From the NCBI GenBank assembly GCA_963817015.1, contig CAWFMV010000010.1:248001-312000 (forward strand): 64,000 nucleotides of DNA, read 5' to 3'. Of this stretch, positions 58,356 to 64,000 are shown piece after piece. Both the position numbers and the translations under genes were made by a program. The notes beneath the pieces are model-generated. The model saw only the letters and a program-made list of their open reading frames with translations. It was not told the DNA's origin and made no database searches. The stretch's first letter is position 1, and the number at the start of each line of letters is the position of its first letter. The stretch is from VAZQ01 sp963817015 (GTDB lineage Bacteria > Pseudomonadota > Alphaproteobacteria > Rhizobiales > Xanthobacteraceae).

Positions 58356-59564
58356 TTGGCCACCTTGCTTAGACGATACGCGCTCCCGCCTGAGCTGGAG
58401 CGCGAGCCTCGGTCGGAGGACGTCTCGACGGGTCCCGTCGCACGTTCCGGCATCGTGAGCACCTATGCGTCGCTGCAAGCCGCCAATGGCATCGACCTCT
58501 ATAAGGCACTCGGGATTTCCAGTGAGGCGAGCCCGCCGGAGATCAAAGTGGCGTTCCGCAAGCTCGCCAAGGCGCTGCACCCTGACCGCAACGCCGGAGA
58601 CAAGCTCGCCGAGCAACATTTCGCCGCTGTCCACGAGGCCTATACGATCCTGGCCAATGCCGAATGGCGCGCGATCTATGACCGCGAGCTCGAGCTTATT
58701 CGTGCCGCAGCCGCGGCGCAGGCGGCCCAACAAGAAGCCATCCGGATCGCGGCCCGCCGTCGCCTGATCCTGCGCGAAACGCTCAAGACCGCCGCCGCAA
58801 CCGTCATCCTGACCGCTTGTTTCGTGACCGGTCTGTCGATCTGGCAGCGGAGCTCGAGCGGACTGCAACGCGCCCAGACGGTCGAAGCCAACGCCGAGCC
58901 GCCCAGGGCCCACATCCCGGCCACCATCACGAGCGCGGAGCTCGCCGACGCACTGTTCGGCAGCCAGGCCAGTCAGTACGGCAATGAGGCTGCGACGGCT
59001 GGCAGCGAGGCAACCGCGGCGGACAACGGACCTCAGCCTCAGAGCGAGGTCGCAGCGGCTGGCGGCGAGCCGCCAAACGTAGCGGCGAGCGGAAGCAACG
59101 AGCCTTCGGCTCCCAGCAAAGAAACGATAGTCAGCCGCACGCCGTCTCCACCCGGCGACGAGCCGCCTCCGACGACCACCATCGTGGTGGCTTCGGCCGA
59201 GCCTGCGCTAGCCCATGCCGAAGTGACAATCGCGACCGCCGGCGATCCTCCGGCGAGAGAAGCGGCGCTTCCCTCCCCGCCCTCACCCGCCCCCTCCGTG
59301 CCATCCAAGACACCCGACCCGGCGGCACGCGCACAGGCTGAGCGCCTGGTCGGACAGGGCGATCGCCAACTCGCCAACGGAAACGTCGCGATTGCGCGGC
59401 AGTACTATGCCCGTGCGGCCGACCTTGGCTTTGCGCCGGCTGCCATCAAGCTCGCAGACACATTCGACGCGAAAGTGCTTGCCCACCTCGGCGCGCATGG
59501 GGTGCGGCCCAATCCGGCCGAAGCCGAAAAGTGGCGCAGGCGCGCCGCCGAGCTTGGCCAATAA
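58356..59564 (+). CDS. Membrane-anchored J-domain protein with Sel1 module
   Basis: About 402 residues, intact. A J-domain (about 46-112) has the HPD motif at 75-77 (KALHPDRNAGDKLAEQHFAA), needed to stimulate an Hsp70 partner. A basic stretch (IAARRRLILRETLK) and one membrane span at about 143-163 (TAAATVILTACFVTGLSIW) follow. Then come a long Ala/Pro/Ser/Glu-rich linker and a C-terminal Sel1/TPR module (GDRQLANGNVAIARQYYARA) close to that of the 56880 protein. J-domain in the cytoplasm and Sel1 module in the periplasm is the likely orientation. The start TTG 58356 is provisional; the N-terminal 40 residues are uncertain. No DnaK gene is near. Confidence 0.85.
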   Translation: MATLLRRYALPPELEREPRSEDVSTGPVARSGIVSTYASLQAANGIDLYKALGISSEASPPEIKVAFRKLAKALHPDRNAGDKLAEQHFAAVHEAYTILANAEWRAIYDRELELIRAAAAAQAAQQEAIRIAARRRLILRETLKTAAATVILTACFVTGLSIWQRSSSGLQRAQTVEANAEPPRAHIPATITSAELADALFGSQASQYGNEAATAGSEATAADNGPQPQSEVAAAGGEPPNVAASGSNEPSAPSKETIVSRTPSPPGDEPPPTTTIVVASAEPALAHAEVTIATAGDPPAREAALPSPPSPAPSVPSKTPDPAARAQAERLVGQGDRQLANGNVAIARQYYARAADLGFAPAAIKLADTFDAKVLAHLGAHGVRPNPAEAEKWRRRAAELGQ

Positions 59565-60041
59565 GCGCTTTTGCAGCATCGCAAGCAAACCAGAGCGAAG
59601 TGAAAGGTCGCGCTCAGACACGCCTCGCCTTGAAGGCGGTACATTATTGCCTCGCGACATCTCGTTGTAATAAAAGAGGGATGACGAGTCGTCAGCACAT
59701 CATCGCTTATGTCAACGGCAAGCCATTCATGAAAGAAAAAAGATCATTCCCATCGCACGATCGCGTAGTCCGATTTATGCTGAAAAATTGTGCTGCAAGA
59801 CTCTTTCAACATGCCATTGCAGACGCCGATCGTAAGACAATTGGACTGAGATGGCATTCACGACGATCTTGTCGCCCCGCATTCGCATCGGAAACAACCG
59901 TGCTGCGACAGCGTGTTTTGAATCAACTAATCGACGTCATAATATTCGCATCAACGGACATAATTTTCTCTAAATTCTAAGACGCGATCCAAACTGGAAC
60001 TCCGGTATTCAAAAACGGAGCTTCGATCTCTCGGAGGGCGT
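59565..60041. other. AT-richer gap, no convincing gene
   Basis: 477 bp of lower GC between the J-domain and binding-protein genes. A frame of up to 149 codons (59531-59980) overlaps the preceding gene, has an unusual codon pattern and no match I can see; a shorter start at ATG 59681 (TSRQHIIAYVNGKPF) is possible but unsupported. CTCTCGGAGGGCGT just before 60042 serves the next gene. Confidence 0.45.
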
Positions 60042-61664
60042 ATGCGTTTTCATTATTTTTTGCTCGGCGCGATCACTTTGACCGCTCCCGTCATTGGTTA
60101 CTCGGCTCCCTCAAACGAGCGAGTTGACGCCGTACGGCAGATCGCGGCCGCGGTCGGGCGCGTGCTCGGCTCGGCGACGGCCTGCCGCGAGATCTCGCCG
60201 CTGCGCATCAAGTCGATGAGCGACACGCTCTCCGATCTGATCACGGTGTCTGCGCCCACCGCCGAGGAGTCCTCCTCGATATGGCAGGCGTACAACCAGA
60301 GTAATACGGAAGGCCAGCGCGCTATCGCCAACAGGCGTATCACCTGCGTGGCGGCCGAGCGCGCGCTCGCGGACCTGGAAAAGACGGTAACGCCGTCGCA
60401 AGCGCTGACACCGCCCGGCCAGGCGCGCTCGCTCCCGACCGTTGCCGCGCCAGCGCCCGCGACTCCGCAGCCAGCCCGACCGAGCGTAACCTCGCCTGCG
60501 TTGGCAGCGACCAGCCCGCTGCAGTCGCGATTGGCGGCGGTGAGCCGGGGCGTGACCGAAGCGGAGATCCGGTTCGGCATGTCAGCGCCATTCTCGGGGT
60601 CGGCCAAGGAGCTGGGCCGCCAGATGAAGCTTGGCGTCGAGACCGCGTTCAACGTCATCAACGACGTCGGCGGCGTGCATGGGCGACAGGTCAAGCTCGT
60701 CGCGGTCGACGACGGCTACGAGCCGACACGCACCGCCGAAACCATGAAGCAGCTTTACGAGAAGGATCAGGTGTTCGGCATCATCGGCAATGTGGGTACC
60801 CCTACCGCGGCGGTTGCCCTGCCCTATGCGCTGAAGCAGCGCATGATGTTCTTCGGCGCCTTCACCGGCGCGAACCTGCTGCGGCGCGACCCGCCGGACC
60901 GCTATGTGTTCAATTTCAGGGCGAGCTACGCCGAGGAAACCGACGCGGTCGTGCGCTATCTCGTCAATGTGCGCCGGCTGCGGCCGGAACAGATCGTGGT
61001 GTTTGCCCAACAGGACGCCTTCGGCGATGCCGGTTTCGAAGGCGTCGCGAAAGCCGTGCGCGCGCTGCGGTCGGGCCGCGAGACCGAGGTCCTGCGTCTC
61101 AACTACAAGCGCAACACCATCGACGTGGACGAGGCGGTCGCACAGCTGCGCAAGCTGCGCACTCCGCCGCGGGCCGTGGTGATGGTGGCCACCTATCGCG
61201 CCGCCGCCAAGTTCATCGAGAAGACGCGCGATATCAACCCACCGCTGATCTACACCAACGTCTCCTTCGTCGGCAGCACCGCCCTCGCCGAGGAGCTTAT
61301 GCTGCTGGGTCCCAAATATGCGAACGGCGTGATCGTGACCCAGGTCGTGCCGGCGGTCGACAGCTATTCAAACGTCGTGCTGGAATACAAGACGGCGCTC
61401 TCCCACTACTTTCCCGGCGAAGCGCCCGACTACGTGTCGCTCGAGGGCTACATCACTGCAAATGTCATGATCGAGGGCCTGAAGCGGACCGGACCGATGC
61501 TCGACACCGAGCGCCTGGTCGAAGGTCTGGAGAGCTTGCGCGATCTCGATCTCGGGCTTGGCACGCTCGTGAACTTCGGCCGCACCGAGCACCAGGGCCT
61601 TCACAAGGTGTGGGGCACCCAGCTCGACGCACAAGGCCGCTACCAGCCGATCGAGCTGCAGTAG
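60042..61664 (+). CDS. Periplasmic binding protein (Leu/Ile/Val type) with N-terminal extension
   Basis: Intact, 540 residues. A signal peptide (FLLGAITLTAPVIGYSA) is followed by an extra helical domain of about 95 residues containing two Cys (SATACREISP, RRITCVAAER), a Pro/Ala linker (GQARSLPTVAAPAPATPQPA) and a branched-chain amino-acid receptor fold: IRFGMSAPFSGSAKELGRQM, NVINDVGGVHGRQVKLVAVD, FGIIGNVGTPTAAVALPYAL and PDYVSLEGYITANVMIEGLK. GGAGG lies ahead of ATG 60042. No ABC membrane or ATPase genes follow, so it may sense a ligand instead of importing it. The added N-terminal domain is unusual. Confidence 0.88.
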   Translation: MRFHYFLLGAITLTAPVIGYSAPSNERVDAVRQIAAAVGRVLGSATACREISPLRIKSMSDTLSDLITVSAPTAEESSSIWQAYNQSNTEGQRAIANRRITCVAAERALADLEKTVTPSQALTPPGQARSLPTVAAPAPATPQPARPSVTSPALAATSPLQSRLAAVSRGVTEAEIRFGMSAPFSGSAKELGRQMKLGVETAFNVINDVGGVHGRQVKLVAVDDGYEPTRTAETMKQLYEKDQVFGIIGNVGTPTAAVALPYALKQRMMFFGAFTGANLLRRDPPDRYVFNFRASYAEETDAVVRYLVNVRRLRPEQIVVFAQQDAFGDAGFEGVAKAVRALRSGRETEVLRLNYKRNTIDVDEAVAQLRKLRTPPRAVVMVATYRAAAKFIEKTRDINPPLIYTNVSFVGSTALAEELMLLGPKYANGVIVTQVVPAVDSYSNVVLEYKTALSHYFPGEAPDYVSLEGYITANVMIEGLKRTGPMLDTERLVEGLESLRDLDLGLGTLVNFGRTEHQGLHKVWGTQLDAQGRYQPIELQ

Positions 61665-61776
61665 ACAAGCGCAGCCGCTCTAGACTATCGACATGCCACC
61701 GGCGTGTGCACGACATCGTGCGCATGTCCGCGTCGGCGCACTTGTCGGGTAGAGTCAAGGATCGGAACCAACCACC

Positions 61777-62377
61777 ATGCCATGGCTTCAGCCCGTGACG
61801 CTGCAGAGCCAGCACGTCAATCTCGAGCCGCTGGACCAGCGCCATTGCGATGACCTGGTCGAGGCCGTCACAGACGGCACGCTTTGGACGTTGTGGTACA
61901 CGTCCGTGCCGCCGCCCGAAGGCATGCAGGCGGAAATCGAGCGACGCCTGGCCTTGCAGGCGGCGGGCTCGATGCTTGCCGTTCGCGGTGATCGACAATA
62001 CGAGTGGCCGCGCCGTCGGCATGACGACCTACATGAACGTCGACGCCAACAACCGCCACGTGGAGATCGGATCGACCTGGTACCGCAAGAGCGTCCAGCG
62101 CACGACTCTGAACACTCAGTGCAAGCTGATGCTGCTCACGCACGCATTCGAGACGCTCGACTGCATCGCCGTCGAATTCCGGACCCACGCCTTCAATCAT
62201 CAAAGCCGAAGGGCGATCGAGCGCCTTGGCGCGAAACTCGATGGCGTGTTGCGGAGCCATCAGATCGCCTCGAACGGCACGCTGCGCGACACCTATGTCT
62301 ACAGCATCATTGCCAGCGAGTGGCCCACCGTGAAGGCTCATCTCACTTGGCAGATAGGCCGACCGCGAAGCGATTGA
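61777..62377 (+). CDS. GNAT acetyltransferase, RimJ/RimL type
   Basis: About 200 residues. The N-terminus PWLQPVTLQSQHVNLEPLDQ, the central AVGMTTYMNVDANNRHVEIG, STWYRKSVQRTTLNTQCKLM and AFNHQSRRAIERLGAKLDGV are typical of RimJ/RimL-like N-acetyltransferases, which move acetyl from CoA to protein N-termini or small amines. The R-T-T-x-N-T-x-C-K segment forms part of the acetyl-CoA site. One extra G near 61980 breaks the frame. ATG 61777 is used. It converges with the molybdenum subunit gene after an 10-bp gap. Confidence 0.88.
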
Positions 62378-62387
62378 ACCGAAACGA

Positions 62388-64000
62388 TCAGCGCGTGCGG
62401 CCGAGCGCGTGCTCGCCGAGGAGCTCGACGATCCGCTGCGGCGTGATCGGCGCTTCCGCGATGTGCACGCCGAACGGCTCGAGCGCATTCTCGACCGCCG
62501 AAAGCAGCGCCGCGATCGCCGCGATGGTGCCGCCCTCGCCCGCCCCCTTGAGCCCGAGCGGATTGAGCGGGCTCGGCGTCTCCATGTGCAGCACTTCGAC
62601 AGTCGGCGAATCGGTCGCGAGCGGCAGCAGATATTCGCCGAAATGCGTCGACATCGGCTGCGCCTGGTCGTCGTAGATCATGCGCTCGAAGAAGGCATTG
62701 CCGACGCCGTGGATGACGCCGCCGACGATCTGGCCCTCGACCACCATCGGATTGATGACGGTGCCGCAGTCGTGCATCACCACGATAGCGCGTGACCGTC
62801 ACCTGCCCGGTCTCGATGTCGACCTCGACCTCGGCGATGTGGGTGCCGTTCGAATAGGTCGACTGATCGGGCGTGAAGTGGCTGGTCGCCTCGAGCCCGG
62901 GCGACAGGCCCGCCCGCCATCGAGAAGCCCGGCATGCCGACCGCACGCGCCGCGACCTCGCGGAAGCTGCGCTTCACGTCGGAGCCGGCGACCTTGGCGT
63001 AGCCGTTCTCCAGCACGATGTCCTGCTCGGCGACCTCCATCATCTGCGGCGGCGAACTGCTTGATCTTCTGCGCCACCTGCGCCGGAGGCGAGATGCACC
63101 GACGAGCCGGCATTGACCGCGGTGCGCGCCGCGAACGAGCCGACGCCGAGCCCGGTCGCGGCGGTGTCGGCGGTCACGATCGTGATGTCGTCGGGCGTGC
63201 AGCCGAAATGATCGGCGGCGATCTGCGCCAGCGTGGTCTTGTGCGACTGGCCCTGCGGGGTCGCGCCGGTATAGACGGTGAGCTTGCCGCTGGTCGACAC
63301 CCGCACGGTCGCGCTCTCGTAGGGGCCGAGCCCGGTGGCCTCCACCGCGTTGCCGATGCCGAGCCCGATGTAGCGGCCCTGCTCGCGCGCCTCGGCCTGC
63401 CGGGCGCGGAAGCCTTCGTAGTCGACGGCGTCGAGCGCGTCGCGCTGGCAGGTCGGATAGTCGCCGCTGTCGTAGGTGACCGGACGGCCGTCGCGAAAGA
63501 TGATGCCGACCTTGTAGGGCATCTGCTCGGGCGTGATGAAGTTGCGCCGCCGCACCTCGGCGCGGTCGAGCTTCATCTCGTGCGCCACCCGGTCCATCAG
63601 CCGTTCCATCACGACGGCGGCCTCCGGCCGGCCGGCGCCGCGCACCGGCGAGGTCGGCACCTTGTTGGTGAAGGCGACCGACACGTCGAGATGGAAGTTC
63701 GGAATGACATAGGGACCCGGCACCGAGGTGGCGGCGATCCAGGGCAGCACCACGCCCCACGGCATGTAGGCGCCGGCGTCGTGCATGAGCGTGCCGCGCA
63801 CGCCCAGGATGCGCGCGTCGGCGTCGACCGCGATCTCGACGTCCCAGTACTGGTCGCGCTCCTGCTGGGTCGAGAGAAAATTCTCGTGCCGGTCCTCGAT
63901 CCATTTGATCGGGCGGCGCATGCGCAAGCGCGGCGGCGGCGAGCGCGCCGTATTCGGCATAGAAGCTGCCCTTCGGGCCGAAGCCGCCGCCGACGTCGGG
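62388..64000 (-). CDS. Molybdenum hydroxylase large subunit (CoxL/XdhB type), partial
   Basis: C-terminal about 535 residues; the 5' part lies beyond the right edge. Large subunit of a xanthine-dehydrogenase/CO-dehydrogenase-family enzyme that hydroxylates or oxidises a substrate at a Mo-cofactor. Motifs include IKWIEDRHENFLSTQQERDQ, TSPVRGAGRPEAAVVMERLM, GATPQGQSHKTTLAQIAADH and, near the end, NPLGLKGAGEGGTIAAIAAL, whose Glu is the expected catalytic base. The AYRCSFR active loop of true CO dehydrogenase is absent; VRGAGRPE indicates the broader aldehyde/aromatic-CoA type. Frame changes lie near 63060, 62915 and 62790. The CoxM/CoxS subunits are not in the window. Confidence 0.87.

Noticed and set aside
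59531..59980. 149-codon frame after the J-domain gene
   Set aside because: It starts inside the J-domain gene, changes character midway and lacks a supported start; a shorter protein from 59681 cannot be excluded.
62388..64000. True CO dehydrogenase CoxL
   Set aside because: The AYRCSFR active-site loop with its Cys is missing; the sequence has VRGAGRPE as in the broader molybdenum hydroxylase group.

Overview
The window is high-GC DNA with the gene content of a soil or freshwater alphaproteobacterium, probably Hyphomicrobiales (Bradyrhizobium/Rhodoplanes/Xanthobacteraceae-like). This assignment is inferred from several orphan Bug/TctC solute-binding proteins, UbiD, NDP-forming acyl-CoA synthetase and MmgE/PrpD genes, dispersed palindromic elements of the type common in that order, and best-remembered family resemblances. 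No rRNA, tRNA, CRISPR array, integrase or transposase was seen.

Layout. 1-5038: palindromic operators, a small protein and a two-gene RND efflux pump. 5072-21446: a large catabolic region. A flavin ring hydroxylase is followed on the minus strand by aldehyde dehydrogenase, a two-cupin dioxygenase, UbiD decarboxylase and a Bug binding protein. Divergent from these, on the plus strand, are two cupins, an atypical SDR, an Old-Yellow-Enzyme-like reductase, acyl-CoA dehydrogenase, a hydroxycinnamoyl-CoA hydratase/lyase, an NDP-forming acyl-CoA synthetase and another Bug protein. Together they look like uptake and breakdown of aromatic acids, including a FerA/FerB-like side-chain module. 21681-25305: small membrane protein, SDR, secreted esterase, cupin, double-CDGSH protein and an orphan BrnA-like antitoxin. 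25480-30015: two tandem PQQ alcohol dehydrogenases carrying the Asp-Tyr-Asp signature of lanthanide-dependent enzymes, a terminator, and a c-type cytochrome. 30072-31788: a secreted protein and a pentapeptide-repeat protein. 31950-39555: two tandem secreted M29/NicX-like proteins followed by a MacB/LolCDE-like ABC ATPase and a double FtsX-type permease. 39594-43269: small proteins, a CoA ligase and a Bug protein. 43512-54906: two parallel modules, each with a MmgE/PrpD protein, an Asp/Glu-racemase-superfamily protein and a Bug protein. They carry in addition a second hydratase/lyase, an HbpS/GlcG-like protein, a LuxR regulator, a TcuA-like flavoprotein and a VOC protein; tri- or dicarboxylic acid catabolism is likely. 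54907-55654: AT-richer DNA without a convincing gene. 55655-61664: a one-strand run of envelope proteins (TAXI binding protein, Sel1-module protein, secreted DsrE-like protein, membrane-anchored J-domain/Sel1 protein, periplasmic binding protein with an extra N-terminal domain). 61777-64000: an acetyltransferase and the 3' part of a CoxL/xanthine-dehydrogenase-type molybdenum subunit cut by the window edge.

Sequence quality matters here. More than half of the large genes are broken by single-base frameshifts, unevenly spread: dense at 0.8-21 kb, 31-43 kb and 62-64 kb, rare at 43.5-62 kb. In cases that can be resolved by protein continuity or by comparing paralogues, the extra base is mostly a G between C and A, or a C between G and GA. 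This looks like a systematic artefact rather than gene decay, so frameshifted genes are annotated as full-length CDS with the break noted.
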